Part shown: piece by piece, positions 35,496-44,734 of the stretch
Layout: every line of letters begins with the position of its first letter
Position numbering within the stretch: the first letter of the stretch is position 1
Origin: Pseudomonas sp. MWU16-30317
Lineage (GTDB): Bacteria > Pseudomonadota > Gammaproteobacteria > Pseudomonadales > Pseudomonadaceae
DNA length: 64,000 nt
NCBI RefSeq assembly: GCF_020515695.1
Contig: NZ_JAIWJA010000002.1
Span: 806,001 to 870,000 of the forward strand
Direction of reading: 5' to 3'
Notes under the pieces: model-generated
What the model saw: the letters and a program-made list of their open reading frames with translations, nothing else
The model's database searches: none
Told to the model about the DNA's origin: nothing
Translations under genes and position numbers: made by a program

Positions 35496-36647
35496 ATGAC
35501 CCCAACAAAAATGCTGGCCAGCCTCTGCGCCGTCGCCTGTTTCACCCTGCCACTGCTGGCCAGCGCCGGGCCCGTGCATGAATACCCCAGCGAAAACGGC
35601 AAGCTCACCGTCGAAACGGTGGCCGAGGGGCTGCACTTCCCGTGGGCAGTGGCTTTCCTGCCTGACAACAAGGGCATGCTGGTGACCGAACGTCTGGGTT
35701 ACCTGCGGGTGGTGACGGCAGATGGCAAGGTATCAAAGGCCATTCATGGCACGCCCAAGGTCTGGGAGAAGGAGCAGGGCGGCTTGCTGGACGTGGCCCT
35801 GTCGCCCAGCTTTGCCGAGGATCGCCTGGTCTATCTCTCCTACGCCGAAGGGGGCGGGCCCAACGGTGGTGCCGGTACCACCGTTGGCCGCGGCAAGCTG
35901 TCGGCCGACCTGACCCGTCTTGAAGACTTTCAGGTGATCTTCCGCCAAGAGCCAAAACTGTCCATGGGTAACCATTTCGGTTCACGGCTGGTGTTCGACA
36001 ACGACGGCTATCTGTTCATCGCCCTGGGCGAGAACAACAAGCGCTCCACCGCGCAGGATCTGTCCAAGCTGCAAGGCAAGGTGGTGCGCATATTCCCGGA
36101 CGGCAAGATTCCGCCGGACAACCCCTTCGTCGGCCAGCCGGGTGTGCGACCGGAAATCTGGACCTACGGCCATCGCAATCAGCAGGGCGCGGCGCTCAAT
36201 CCCTGGACCGGCACCCTCTGGACCAACGAGCACGGCCCTCGGGGCGGTGACGAGATCAACATCATCGAGAAGGGCAAGAACTACGGTTGGCCGATTACCA
36301 CTCATGGCATCGACTACACCGGCCAGCCGATTCCCGAGTCCCGTGGCAAGACCGCCGATGGCGTTGCCGGGCCGCACCATGTGTGGCTCAAGTCGCCCGG
36401 TATCAGCGGCATGACGTTCTATAGCGCCGATCGCTTCAAAGCCTGGGATCATGACGTGTTCATCGGTGCGTTGGTCAGCAAGCAGTTGCTGCGCCTGCAC
36501 TTCGATGGCGACAAGGCCGTGCACGAGGAGCGCTTGTTGACACCGCTCAAGGCGCGCATCCGCGATGTGCGCCAAGGGCCCGATGGCTACCTCTACGTGC
36601 TCACTGACGAGCCCGACGGCCAGTTGCTCAAGCTCGGCCTGAAATGA
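35496..36647 (+). CDS. PQQ-dependent periplasmic sugar dehydrogenase (aldose sugar dehydrogenase, YliI-like)
   Basis: 383 residues with a signal peptide (MTPTKMLASLCAVACFTLPL to LASA, about 1-24). The mature protein is a six-bladed beta-propeller of the soluble glucose dehydrogenase-like family. Motifs: GLHFPWAVAFLPDNKGMLVTE, GNHFGSRLVFDNDGYLFIAL, and YGHRNQQGAALNP followed by NEHGPRGGDEINI, containing the His and acidic residues that bind PQQ and calcium. It would oxidise aldoses in the periplasm and pass electrons to the respiratory chain. The start at ATG 35496 follows a GGAAT-like site and gives a normal signal sequence. The preferred sugar is unknown. Confidence 0.9.
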   Translation: MTPTKMLASLCAVACFTLPLLASAGPVHEYPSENGKLTVETVAEGLHFPWAVAFLPDNKGMLVTERLGYLRVVTADGKVSKAIHGTPKVWEKEQGGLLDVALSPSFAEDRLVYLSYAEGGGPNGGAGTTVGRGKLSADLTRLEDFQVIFRQEPKLSMGNHFGSRLVFDNDGYLFIALGENNKRSTAQDLSKLQGKVVRIFPDGKIPPDNPFVGQPGVRPEIWTYGHRNQQGAALNPWTGTLWTNEHGPRGGDEINIIEKGKNYGWPITTHGIDYTGQPIPESRGKTADGVAGPHHVWLKSPGISGMTFYSADRFKAWDHDVFIGALVSKQLLRLHFDGDKAVHEERLLTPLKARIRDVRQGPDGYLYVLTDEPDGQLLKLGLK

Positions 36648-36700
36648 CCTGACAGCAAGGGGGCTGGCCAACCCATGCGCCAAGTGGGTGCTGGCTCTCC

Positions 36701-37654
36701 CTACAACAGCCTGATCGGTGTACCCGCATGCCAGGCCAATACGTCCTCGATCATGTGCTCGAAAAACTGCCGGTAGTTGTTCTGTGTGACATAGCCGATA
36801 TGCGGCGTGGCCAGCAGGTTAGGCAGGCTGCGCAACGGGTGGTCGGCGGGCAGGGGCTCCTGTGCGAACACGTCGAGGGCCGCGCCCGCCAGGCGTTGGT
36901 GTTGCAGGGCGTCAATCAACGCCTGCTCGTCGACGATCGGCCCTCGCGAAGTGTTGATCAACAACGCGGTCGGCTTCATCCAACCCAGCGCCTGGGCGTC
37001 CACCAAGCCCTGGCTGCGTGGGCTCAGGACCAGATGTACTGTGAGGATGTCGGCCTGTTCGAACAGCTGCTGTTTGCTGACCCATGTCACGCCAGCCTCG
37101 CTGGCGCGGGCTTCGGTGAGGTTTTCGCTCCAGGCGATCACGCGCATGCCGAATGCCTTGGCGTAACCGGCGACTTTCTGGCCAATGCTGCCCAGGCCCA
37201 GGATACCCAAGGTCTTGCCGTACAGGTCGCCGCCCAGCCCGACCTGCCAACCGCCGCTGCGCAGGGAATTGGCCTCGGCTACCAGGTTGCGCTGCAACGC
37301 CATCAACAGGGCCCAAGTCAGCTCCGGGGCGGCATGCTTGTAGCTGTCGCTGCCACACACCAGCACGCCACGTTCACGGGCTGCGTTCAGGTCCAGCGCG
37401 GCATTGCGCATACCGCCAGTGGCCAGCAGTTTCAGGCGTGGCAAGCCGTCGATCAGCGCCTTGTCGAACACGGTGCGCTCGCGCATCACGCAGATCACGT
37501 CGAAGTCCTTCAAGCGCTCGATCAAGACGGCCGTCGCGGCCGGGTAATCGTGCACGAACACAAGCTCGCCCAATGCCTGCAGGGGCGCCCAGTTCACTAC
37601 TTGGCTGGCGACGGCCTGCCAGTCATCCAGCACTGCAATGCGCAATGCGCTCAT
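36701..37654 (-). CDS. D-2-hydroxyacid dehydrogenase family protein
   Basis: 317 residues. NAD-binding Rossmann motif GKTLGILGLGSIGQKVAGYA, the substrate Arg in INTSRGPIVDEQALIDAL, the Glu in the LDVFAQEPLPADHPL block and the catalytic His in LATPHIGYVTQNNY are all present, so it should be active. The substrate is unknown; phosphoglycerate, hydroxypyruvate and phosphonate relatives exist. It shares the strand with an alpha/beta-hydrolase gene ending 35 bases upstream, suggesting one transcript. Confidence 0.9.
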   Translation of the reverse strand: MSALRIAVLDDWQAVASQVVNWAPLQALGELVFVHDYPAATAVLIERLKDFDVICVMRERTVFDKALIDGLPRLKLLATGGMRNAALDLNAARERGVLVCGSDSYKHAAPELTWALLMALQRNLVAEANSLRSGGWQVGLGGDLYGKTLGILGLGSIGQKVAGYAKAFGMRVIAWSENLTEARASEAGVTWVSKQQLFEQADILTVHLVLSPRSQGLVDAQALGWMKPTALLINTSRGPIVDEQALIDALQHQRLAGAALDVFAQEPLPADHPLRSLPNLLATPHIGYVTQNNYRQFFEHMIEDVLAWHAGTPIRLL

Positions 37655-37689
37655 CGAGTTTGCTCCTGATCGATATCATTGGGTCTGCT

Positions 37690-38697
37690 TCAATTGGTAC
37701 TTCCCAGCCAGCTCAGCAAAGCCTGGTGAAACTGTGCGGGTTGTTCCATTTGTGGCGCATGGCCCAAGCCCGGGAACTCCACCAGGGTGCTGTGGGGAAT
37801 CATCTGCGCCACCTGTTTGCCCAGCACATTGTAGTGACCGATGCGCGCCTTGACGTCGGCAGGCGCAATGTCGCTGCCGATCGCCGTGGTGTCGGCATCG
37901 CCGATCAACAGCAGGGTCGGCATCTTCAGGTCCTTGAACTCGTAGACCACCGGCTGGGTGAAGATCATGTCGTAGATCAGCGCCGAGTTCCATGCCACCA
38001 CGTTGTGCCCCGGGCCCTGGTTGAGGCCGGCGAGCATGGTCACCCAACGGTCGTATTCGGGCTTCCAGCTGCCGGCGTAATACGTGTGCTGCTCGTACTT
38101 GCGAATGCTCTGGGCATCGAGCTTGGTCTCGCGGTCGAACCATTGGTCGACCGTGCGATAAGGTACGCCCAGGGCTTTCCAGTCTTCCAGGCCGATAGGG
38201 TTGACCAGCGCCAGGCGCTCGACCTCGGTGGGGTAGAGCAGCGCGTAGCGAGTGGCGAGCATGCCGCCGGTGGAGTGGCCAAGGATAGTCGCTTCCTTGA
38301 CTCCCAGGTCATTGAGCAATTCATGGGTGTTGTCGGCCAGTTGCTGGAAGCTGTACTGGTAGTGCTCGGGCTTGCTGGAGGTGCAGAAGCCGATCTGGTC
38401 CGGTGCGACGACCCGGTAACCGGCGTCGGTAAGTGCCTTGATCGAGCTTTCCCAGGTCGCCGCGCAGAAGTTCTTGCCATGCAGCAATACCACGGTGTGA
38501 CCGTTGGCTTTGCCGTTGGCGGCGACGTCCATGTAACCCATTTGCAAGCTGTTGCCCTGCGACTCGAAGGTGAAGTGTTTCAAGGTGTAGGGGTAGTCGA
38601 AGCCTTGGAGTTCAGGGCCGTAGGTGGGAGCGGTTTCGGCGGCCATCGCACTGGTGCCCATCAGGCAGGACAGCAGCAGGGCGGAAAAACGGTACAT
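37690..38697 (-). CDS. Exported alpha/beta hydrolase
   Basis: 335 residues with a signal peptide (RFSALLLSCLMGTSAMA). The alpha/beta-hydrolase triad is recognisable: nucleophile in the elbow GHSTGGML, the acid in LLIGDADTTAIG, and the histidine in FPGLGHAPQMEQP. The oxyanion-loop stretch VVLLHGKNFCAATW is also seen. So it is a periplasmic or secreted hydrolase, perhaps an esterase or lactonase. MYRFSALLL is the start; an ATG 24 bases earlier would put non-signal residues in front. It is the first gene of the pair with the hydroxyacid dehydrogenase. Confidence 0.85.
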   Translation of the reverse strand: MYRFSALLLSCLMGTSAMAAETAPTYGPELQGFDYPYTLKHFTFESQGNSLQMGYMDVAANGKANGHTVVLLHGKNFCAATWESSIKALTDAGYRVVAPDQIGFCTSSKPEHYQYSFQQLADNTHELLNDLGVKEATILGHSTGGMLATRYALLYPTEVERLALVNPIGLEDWKALGVPYRTVDQWFDRETKLDAQSIRKYEQHTYYAGSWKPEYDRWVTMLAGLNQGPGHNVVAWNSALIYDMIFTQPVVYEFKDLKMPTLLLIGDADTTAIGSDIAPADVKARIGHYNVLGKQVAQMIPHSTLVEFPGLGHAPQMEQPAQFHQALLSWLGSTN

Positions 38698-38886
38698 GGT
38701 CGATTCCTCGGGGTCGTTCATCGGGGCGGCGTTGCAGCCACAGACCTTGAGTGGGCGCTACGGTTGCATGGCCCACTGACTTTTGCCCGGCAGCCCCCTA
38801 AGATGGCGCAGTGACACGGGCCCGCTATCAGCCGGACAATGCCCGGCCGCAGTTGCCCACAATAAGACATCGAACAAGGTAAGACC

Positions 38887-39921
38887 ATGGCACAGCGGGA
38901 CAGCATTTCCATGCAGATGGTGCGTGAAGCGCTGCTGCAAAGCGGTTTGTCGAGCGCTGAGGTGGTGCCGATGCTGACCAGCGCCGGGATCGACCCGCAA
39001 CAGTTGCAGCAGATCGACGCCCGGGTGTCGGCGCGTGCCTATGCGCGGTTGTGGCGCCTGTTGGCGCGGCGCCTGGACGATGAATTCTTCGCCATGGACC
39101 CACGCCCGCTGCGCAGCGGCAGCCTGGCGTTCATCTGCCGTGGCGCCATCGCCCAGCCAACCGTGGCGCAGGGTCTGGAATCGATGCTGACGTTTCTGTC
39201 GTTGATGCTCGATCGCTTCGCCGCGCGCCTGACCCGCCACCAGGGGCTGGTGGAAATCGTCATCCACGACGTCGCGGCGCCGCCTGTGCGCGCCTTTGCC
39301 TGCTTCACGTTCTGGATGATCGTGCACGGTGTGCTCTGCTGGCTGGCCGGGCGACGTATTCCGATCCTCACCCTGGACCTGCGCAGCGCCGCGCCGGATG
39401 ACTGTGGGGATTATCAGGTTATGTTTTGCGAGCACCTGCGTTTCGCCCAGCCGCGTACCCGGATGATGTTCGCCGATGAATGCCTGGACCTGCCGATCCG
39501 CCGCAGCGAGGCCGATCTGCAACGGTTTTTGGCGCGGGCCCCGGGTAATATCCTGGTCAAGTACCGCGATCCCGACAGTTTCGCCCAGCGCGTCAAAGCC
39601 CAATTGCGTGGCCAGGCACCCGCGCTGTGGCCCGAGACTGACACCCTGGCGCAGCAGTGGTGCATGTCGCCCGCCACTCTGCGACGGCGGCTGGCCGATG
39701 AAGAGCAAACCTATCAACGCCTCAAGGACACGGTGCGCAAGGAGCTCGCGGTGGCCGCAATGGCCGATGCCCGGCTGAGTTTTGCCGATATCGCCCAGAC
39801 GCTCGGGTTTGCCGACACCAGTTCGTTCTACAAAGCGTTTCGCAAGTGGTCCGGCGCCAATCCGGGCCAGTATCGGCAGTTGATCCTCGGCGCCAACGGC
39901 CAAACCGCTCAGGCCGATTGA
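38887..39921 (+). CDS. AraC-family regulator (OruR/ArgR-like N-terminal domain)
   Basis: 344 residues. The N-terminal domain (about 1-220) is the AraC_ligand-binding type with ARAYARLWRLLARRLDDEFF. The C-terminal AraC HTH is about residues 245-340 (LSFADIAQTLGFADTSSFYK, AFRKWSGANPGQYRQL). It immediately precedes, in the same direction, a four-gene beta-oxidation operon starting 73 bases further on, so it is probably its activator, responding to an acyl-CoA or branched-chain metabolite. It is divergent from the exported hydrolase. Confidence 0.9.
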   Translation: MAQRDSISMQMVREALLQSGLSSAEVVPMLTSAGIDPQQLQQIDARVSARAYARLWRLLARRLDDEFFAMDPRPLRSGSLAFICRGAIAQPTVAQGLESMLTFLSLMLDRFAARLTRHQGLVEIVIHDVAAPPVRAFACFTFWMIVHGVLCWLAGRRIPILTLDLRSAAPDDCGDYQVMFCEHLRFAQPRTRMMFADECLDLPIRRSEADLQRFLARAPGNILVKYRDPDSFAQRVKAQLRGQAPALWPETDTLAQQWCMSPATLRRRLADEEQTYQRLKDTVRKELAVAAMADARLSFADIAQTLGFADTSSFYKAFRKWSGANPGQYRQLILGANGQTAQAD

Positions 39922-39993
39922 GTGTTTTGACCATTGCCGGTGGCTACCTTGCGGGGGGATGATTTTCTCCACTCAAGCAAGGAACAGGGCCCC

Positions 39994-40761
39994 ATGCACA
40001 TCGACAGCCAACGATTCCTGGTCACTGGCGCCGCCTCCGGCCTCGGTGCGGCCACCGCCACTTTGCTGGCCGAGGCCGGCGCTCGGGTGATGCTGGTCGA
40101 CCTCAACGCCGAGGGGCTGGCGCAACGGGTACAGGCCCTGGGCAGCCAGACGCGCTACAGCGTGGCGGATATCTGCGTGGAGGCCGATGCTCAGGCCGCC
40201 ATCGATGCTGCCACCGAAGCCTTCGGCGGCCTGGACGGGCTGATCAACTGCGCGGGCATCGTCAGTGGCGGCAAGATTCTCGGCAAACGCGGCGCCCATG
40301 ATCTGGCAACCTTCGCCAAGGTCATCAACGTCAATCTGATCGGCAGCTTCAATATGTTGCGCCTGGCCGCCGAAGCCATGGCCCGCAATACGCCGAACGC
40401 CGACGGCGAACGCGGGGTGATCATCAATACCGCTTCGGTAGCGGCCTATGATGGTCAGGTCGGCCAGGCTGCCTACGCGGCTTCCAAGGGCGCCATCGCC
40501 AGCCTGACCTTGCCGGCCGCGAGGGAGCTGGCGGCCCACGGTATCAGGGTCATGACCATCGCCCCAGGAATCTTCGAGACACCGATGATGGCTGGCATGA
40601 CCGAAGAGGTCCGCAGCGCCCTGGCCGCTGATGTACCTTTCCCGCCACGCTTGGGGCGCCCGGAAGAATATGCCGCATTGGTGCGACATATTCTCGAGAA
40701 CTCTATGCTCAATGGTGAAGTCATCCGCCTTGATGGCGCGTTACGAATGGCCGCGCGTTGA
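39994..40761 (+). CDS. Short-chain dehydrogenase: 3-hydroxyacyl-CoA dehydrogenase type 2-like
   Basis: 255 residues. The NAD-binding [20 protein letters not shown], the catalytic Tyr-x-x-x-Lys in [10 protein letters not shown] and the conserved Ser in [15 protein letters not shown] show an active SDR of the HSD10 type, which oxidises short and 2-methyl-branched 3-hydroxyacyl-CoA. The ATG at 39994 follows AAGGAA. It is the first gene of the operon SDR-thiolase-acyl-CoA dehydrogenase-enoyl-CoA hydratase; the four activities form one complete beta-oxidation turn. HSD10 enzymes fit 2-methyl-3-hydroxybutyryl-CoA from isoleucine. Confidence 0.88.
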   Translation: MHIDSQRFLVTGAASGLGAATATLLAEAGARVMLVDLNAEGLAQRVQALGSQTRYSVADICVEADAQAAIDAATEAFGGLDGLINCAGIVSGGKILGKRGAHDLATFAKVINVNLIGSFNMLRLAAEAMARNTPNADGERGVIINTASVAAYDGQVGQAAYAASKGAIASLTLPAARELAAHGIRVMTIAPGIFETPMMAGMTEEVRSALAADVPFPPRLGRPEEYAALVRHILENSMLNGEVIRLDGALRMAAR

Positions 40762-40805
40762 CACGTGCTGCTCGCAGCTGCCGTCAAAGCAATGAGGAAC
40801 TCATA

Positions 40806-41999
40806 ATGACAATAAGCAATGATCCAGTGGTCATCGTCAGTACCGCTCGCACCCCGATGGGCGGTTTCCAGGGCGACCTGGCCAGCCTGAGCGCGACGCA
40901 GCTGGGCGCTGCGGCGATACGGGCGAGCGTCGAGCGGGCCGATATCAACGCGGACAGCGTCGACGAAGTGCTGATGGGCTGCGTGCTGCCTGCGGGCCTC
41001 GGCCAGGCACCGGCGCGTCAGGCCGCTCTGGGGGCGGGGCTAAGCCAGGGCACGCCGTGCACCACGCTCAACAAAATATGTGGTTCCGGCATGCAGGCCG
41101 CCATTCTCGGCCACGACCTGCTGTTGGCTGGCAGCGCGCGGCGGGTCATTGTGGGCGGCATGGAAAGCATGTCCAATGCGCCATACCTGCTGGACCGGGC
41201 TCGCTCGGGTTATCGCATGGGTCATGGCCGAGTCATCGACCACATGTTTCTCGATGGCCTGGAGGATGCCTACGACAAGGGCCGGCTGATGGGCACCTTC
41301 GCCGAGGACTGCGCCCAGGCCAATGATTTCAGCCGCAGCGTGCAGGATGACTACGCGATCACCTCGCTCAAGCGTGCGCAACAGGCGATCGAGCAAGGCT
41401 GGTTTCGCTCGCAGATCGTTCCGGTAGAAGTCACTCTCAACAAGCAGCACCGCTTGATCACCGACGACGAGCAACCGCCCAAGGCCCTTCTCGACAAGAT
41501 ACCCACGCTCAAGCCGGCCTTTCGCGAGGGCGGCACGGTGACCGCTGCCAATTCCAGTTCGATCTCCGATGGCGCGGCGGCCTTGCTGCTGATGCGCCGT
41601 TCCGAGGCCGAAGCGGCAGGCTTGCGGGCGCTGGCTATCATTCATGGGCATGCGGCCTTCGCCGCTGCGCCGGGGCTGTTCCCGCAAGCGCCGGTGGGTG
41701 CCATAGAGAAACTCATGCAGCGCACCGGCTGGCGTCTGGACGATGTCGACCTGTTTGAAATCAACGAAGCCTTCGCCGTGGTCGCGCTGGTGACCATGGC
41801 CCGGCTCGGCCTGCCTCACGACAAGGTCAATGTGCACGGTGGCGCCTGCGCACTTGGGCACCCGATAGGCGCCTCAGGGGCGCGCATCCTGGTGACCTTG
41901 CTGGCGGCGTTGCGCCAACGCGGTGTGCGCCGCGGCGTCGCTGCCATCTGCATCGGCGGCGGCGAAGCCACGGCCATGGCCCTCGAATCTCTGGAGTAA
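40806..41999 (+). CDS. Acetyl-CoA C-acyltransferase (thiolase)
   Basis: 397 residues of the degradative thiolase family. The active-site Cys lies in [12 protein letters not shown], with His in [20 protein letters not shown] and the second Cys in [18 protein letters not shown] precedes the ATG at 40806. It would cleave 3-ketoacyl-CoA (2-methylacetoacetyl-CoA in isoleucine breakdown) with CoA. Second gene of the beta-oxidation operon, 44 bases after the SDR and 4 bases before the acyl-CoA dehydrogenase. Confidence 0.92.
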   Translation: MTISNDPVVIVSTARTPMGGFQGDLASLSATQLGAAAIRASVERADINADSVDEVLMGCVLPAGLGQAPARQAALGAGLSQGTPCTTLNKICGSGMQAAILGHDLLLAGSARRVIVGGMESMSNAPYLLDRARSGYRMGHGRVIDHMFLDGLEDAYDKGRLMGTFAEDCAQANDFSRSVQDDYAITSLKRAQQAIEQGWFRSQIVPVEVTLNKQHRLITDDEQPPKALLDKIPTLKPAFREGGTVTAANSSSISDGAAALLLMRRSEAEAAGLRALAIIHGHAAFAAAPGLFPQAPVGAIEKLMQRTGWRLDDVDLFEINEAFAVVALVTMARLGLPHDKVNVHGGACALGHPIGASGARILVTLLAALRQRGVRRGVAAICIGGGEATAMALESLE

Positions 42000-42003
42000 A
42001 ACC

Positions 42004-43131
42004 ATGCTACCTGACGAACAACAACGACAAATTCGCGATGCGGCCCGAGATTTCGCCCAAGAGCGCCTACGGCCCTTCGCGGCTGAGTGGGACCGCGAGC
42101 ACCGTTTTCCCCATGAAGCCATCGCCGAAATGGGTCAGCTCGGCTTCTTCGGCATGCTGGTGCCTGAAGAGTGGGGCGGCTGTGATACCGGCTATGTCGC
42201 CTACGCCATGGCCATCGAGGAAATCGCCGCCGGTGACGGCTCGTGCTCGACCATCATGAGCGTGCACAACTCGGTGGGCTGCGTGCCGATCCTGCGCTTT
42301 GGCAGCGACGCGCAAAAGCAGCGTTGGCTCGAGCCCCTGGCCAGTGGAGCCATGCTCGGCGGCTTTGCCCTGACCGAGCCCCAGGCCGGTTCCGATGCCA
42401 GCAGCCTCAAGTGCCGCGCGCGCCGCGAGGGTGAGTATTACATCCTCAATGGCGCCAAGCAGTTCATCACCTCCGGCAAGAACGCTGGCATGGTCATCGT
42501 CTTTGCGGTCACCGATCCGGCGGCAGGCAAGCGCGGCATCAGTGCCTTTCTGGTGCCCACCGACACCCCCGGTTACCAGGTGGTGCGGGTCGAGCACAAG
42601 CTTGGCTTGCATGCCTCGGACACCTGTCAGATCCAACTCGACGAACTGCGCATTCCGGTAGAGAACCGCCTGGGCGAGGAGGGCGAGGGCTATCGTATCG
42701 CCCTTGCCAACCTTGAAGGCGGACGTATCGGCATCGCTGCCCAGGCGGTCGGCATGGCCCGTGCGGCCTTTGAGGTGGCGCGCGACTATGCCCGCGAGCG
42801 CGAGAGCTTCGGCAAGCCCTTGATCGAGCATCAGGCGGTGGCTTTTCGCCTCGCCGATATGCTGACCCAGATCAGCGTGGCGCGGCAGATGGTCTACCAT
42901 GCCGCCAGCCTGCGCGATGCCGGCGAGCCGGCGCTGGCAGAGGCGTCGATGGCCAAGCTGTTCGCGTCGGAGATGGCCGAGACAGTCTGTTCCCAGGCGT
43001 TGCAGACCCTCGGCGGTTATGGCTATCTCAATGACTTCCCTCTGGAGCGCATCTATCGTGATGTGCGGATTTGCCAGATCTACGAGGGCACCAGCGATAT
43101 CCAGCGCCTGGTGATTGCCCGCAACCTGTAA
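42004..43131 (+). CDS. Acyl-CoA dehydrogenase (short/branched-chain type)
   Basis: 375 residues of the SCAD/SBCAD type. [20 protein letters not shown] and the downstream [14 protein letters not shown] bind FAD. The catalytic Glu and C-terminal signature are in [20 protein letters not shown], then [18 protein letters not shown]. The ATG at 42004 is 4 bases after the thiolase stop, with TGGAGT overlapping that stop. It oxidises the acyl-CoA at the first step. The pathway is read from the operon as a whole: a 2-methylbutyryl-CoA preference is likely but not certain. Confidence 0.92.
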   Translation: MLPDEQQRQIRDAARDFAQERLRPFAAEWDREHRFPHEAIAEMGQLGFFGMLVPEEWGGCDTGYVAYAMAIEEIAAGDGSCSTIMSVHNSVGCVPILRFGSDAQKQRWLEPLASGAMLGGFALTEPQAGSDASSLKCRARREGEYYILNGAKQFITSGKNAGMVIVFAVTDPAAGKRGISAFLVPTDTPGYQVVRVEHKLGLHASDTCQIQLDELRIPVENRLGEEGEGYRIALANLEGGRIGIAAQAVGMARAAFEVARDYARERESFGKPLIEHQAVAFRLADMLTQISVARQMVYHAASLRDAGEPALAEASMAKLFASEMAETVCSQALQTLGGYGYLNDFPLERIYRDVRICQIYEGTSDIQRLVIARNL

Positions 43132-43151
43132 CTGCCAAGGAGTTCTCGACC

Positions 43152-43925
43152 GTGTCCTATCAAAGCATCCTGCTCGAAACCCGTGACCGCGTGGCGCTGA
43201 TTACCCTCAATCGCCCCGAAGCCCTCAATGCCCTCAATGGCCAGATGGTCAGCGAGCTCAATCATGCCCTCGACGTGTTGCATGCCGACGCCGGCATTGG
43301 CTGCATCGTGCTCACTGGCTCGGCCAAGGCGTTTGCCGCAGGAGCGGATATCAAGGAGATGGCCGAGCGCACTTATCCACAGATCTATCTGGATGATCTG
43401 TTCGTCGAGGCCGATCGTGTGGCCAACCGGCGCAAGCCGATCATCGCCGCCGTTTCAGGTTTTGCCTTGGGGGGCGGCTGCGAGCTGGCGATGATGTGCG
43501 ACTTCATCCTGGCCGCCGATACGGCCCGTTTCGGTCAGCCGGAAATCAAGCTCGGGGTCTTGCCTGGCATGGGCGGCACCCAGCGCCTGACCCGTGCGAT
43601 CGGCAAGGCCAAGGCTATGGAGCTGTGTCTCACCGGGCGCTTGATGGGGGCCGAAGAAGCCGAGCGCGCCGGGCTGGTAGCGCGGATCGTGCCTCAGGCC
43701 GAGCTATTGGAGGAGGCGCTCAAGGTCGCTGCCAGCATCGCGGAAAAATCCCTGCCAGTGGCGATGATGGTCAAAGAGAGCGTCGAGCGCGCCTTCGAGG
43801 TCAGTCTGAGTGAAGGGATTCGCTTCGAACGCCGAGTGTTCCACGCGGCGTTTGCGACCGAGGATCAGAAAGAAGGCATGGCGGCGTTCGTCGCCAAGCG
43901 CGAGCCGCAGTTCAAGCATCGTTAA
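43152..43925 (+). CDS. Enoyl-CoA hydratase
   Basis: 257 residues from a GTG start (AAGGAG at 10 bases), crotonase fold. The oxyanion motif [18 protein letters not shown] and the region [24 protein letters not shown] block ([13 protein letters not shown]) with the two catalytic glutamates ([10 protein letters not shown] and [20 protein letters not shown]) are present. Hydrates trans-2-enoyl-CoA (tiglyl-CoA in isoleucine breakdown). It is the last gene of the four-gene operon and is followed by a REP pair. Confidence 0.93.
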   Translation: MSYQSILLETRDRVALITLNRPEALNALNGQMVSELNHALDVLHADAGIGCIVLTGSAKAFAAGADIKEMAERTYPQIYLDDLFVEADRVANRRKPIIAAVSGFALGGGCELAMMCDFILAADTARFGQPEIKLGVLPGMGGTQRLTRAIGKAKAMELCLTGRLMGAEEAERAGLVARIVPQAELLEEALKVAASIAEKSLPVAMMVKESVERAFEVSLSEGIRFERRVFHAAFATEDQKEGMAAFVAKREPQFKHR

Positions 43926-43953
43926 AGCAGTGACGCTGGGATGTTCTTGCGGG

Positions 43954-44031
43954 CGCCTTCGCGGGCAAGCCTTGCTGCCACAGGTTGCACAGTTCCAATT
44001 TGTAGGAGCAAGGCTTGCCCGCGAAGAGGCG
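43954..44031. repeat. Paired REP element (inverted repeats)
   Basis: Two inverted copies of TTCGCGGGCAAGCCTTGCT, the second as AGCAAGGCTTGCCCGCGAA, with a short loop between, fill the gap between the beta-oxidation operon and the convergent two-component operon. This is the commonest Pseudomonas REP type. Confidence 0.85.
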
Positions 44032-44059
44032 GTAAGGAGCGCTGATCACCTGACGGCGA

Positions 44060-44734
44060 TCACTCCACCCGCAGTTCGATCGTCTCGCTCAGGCAGTAGC
44101 CGAACCCGCGCAACGTCTGCAGCGCATGGGGCGCATTGAGTTGCCCGAGCTTGCGGCGAAGATTGCAGATATGCCGCTCGATCAGCGTGCTGCGGCTTGA
44201 ATCATTGCTGCCCCACACAGCTTGCTCGATGGCGTCACGGCTGATGGCGCCGTTTTGCCGAGCCAGCAGGATCAGCAGGCGCTGTTCGGTGACCGTCACG
44301 GCCACCACGCCACCGTCCCTGCCGCGTCCCAGCAACAAGCGGCTGTTGGATAGCCACAGTTGCTCGGTGGCAGCGCTGGTGTCGCTGCGATGATCGCGGC
44401 TGAGGGCTTCCATTCGGGCCTGCAGCTCGAGCAGGCTCAGCGGCCGTGACAGGCACATGTCGGCCCCGGCACGCAGGGTTTCGATACGGGCCTGGCGATC
44501 ACTGTCGGTCAACAGCACCAACAGCTCCGCTGCGCCGCGATGAGCGACGCACAGCGCCAGTAATTCCGGCCGCAGCTCTATCAGGTCGAGCAGAATAAAG
44601 GCATAGCCACCGCCCTTCAGCGCGCGCTCGGCATCCACCGGCTCCGCAGCAGTGACCCGTTGGCCTTCATTGCACAGACCGTGGAGCAACTGCGCGTCCC
44701 GGTGTTGCGCGATATACAGCAGGTTCGTGTTCAT
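44060..44734 (-). CDS. OmpR-type response regulator with a degenerate receiver domain
   Basis: 224 residues starting MNTNLLYIAQHRDAQLLHGL. The receiver keeps the phospho-acceptor-like D50 (AFILLDLIEL), but the N-terminal acidic pair that binds magnesium is absent and the conserved lysine is replaced (Arg97 in CLSRPLSLLEL). The C-terminal winged helix (VTVTEQRLLILLARQNGAIS, ERHICNLRRKLG, LRGFGYCL) is intact. The gene overlaps the histidine kinase by 4 bases (44731-44734), so the two are translationally coupled. Phosphorylation is doubtful; it may work phosphorylation-independently or as a partner of the first regulator. Start chosen at the internal ATG, as the longer form has no ribosome site. 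Confidence 0.85.
   Translation of the reverse strand: MNTNLLYIAQHRDAQLLHGLCNEGQRVTAAEPVDAERALKGGGYAFILLDLIELRPELLALCVAHRGAAELLVLLTDSDRQARIETLRAGADMCLSRPLSLLELQARMEALSRDHRSDTSAATEQLWLSNSRLLLGRGRDGGVVAVTVTEQRLLILLARQNGAISRDAIEQAVWGSNDSSRSTLIERHICNLRRKLGQLNAPHALQTLRGFGYCLSETIELRVE

Noticed and set aside
37153..38814. 553-codon plus-strand frame opposite the hydroxyacid dehydrogenase and alpha/beta hydrolase
   Set aside because: Antisense of two well-supported enzymes. Composition is Arg/Ala-rich and without motifs.
43954..44031. CRISPR-like repeat
   Set aside because: The two copies are inverted, not direct, with no regular spacers and no cas genes; they fit REP elements.
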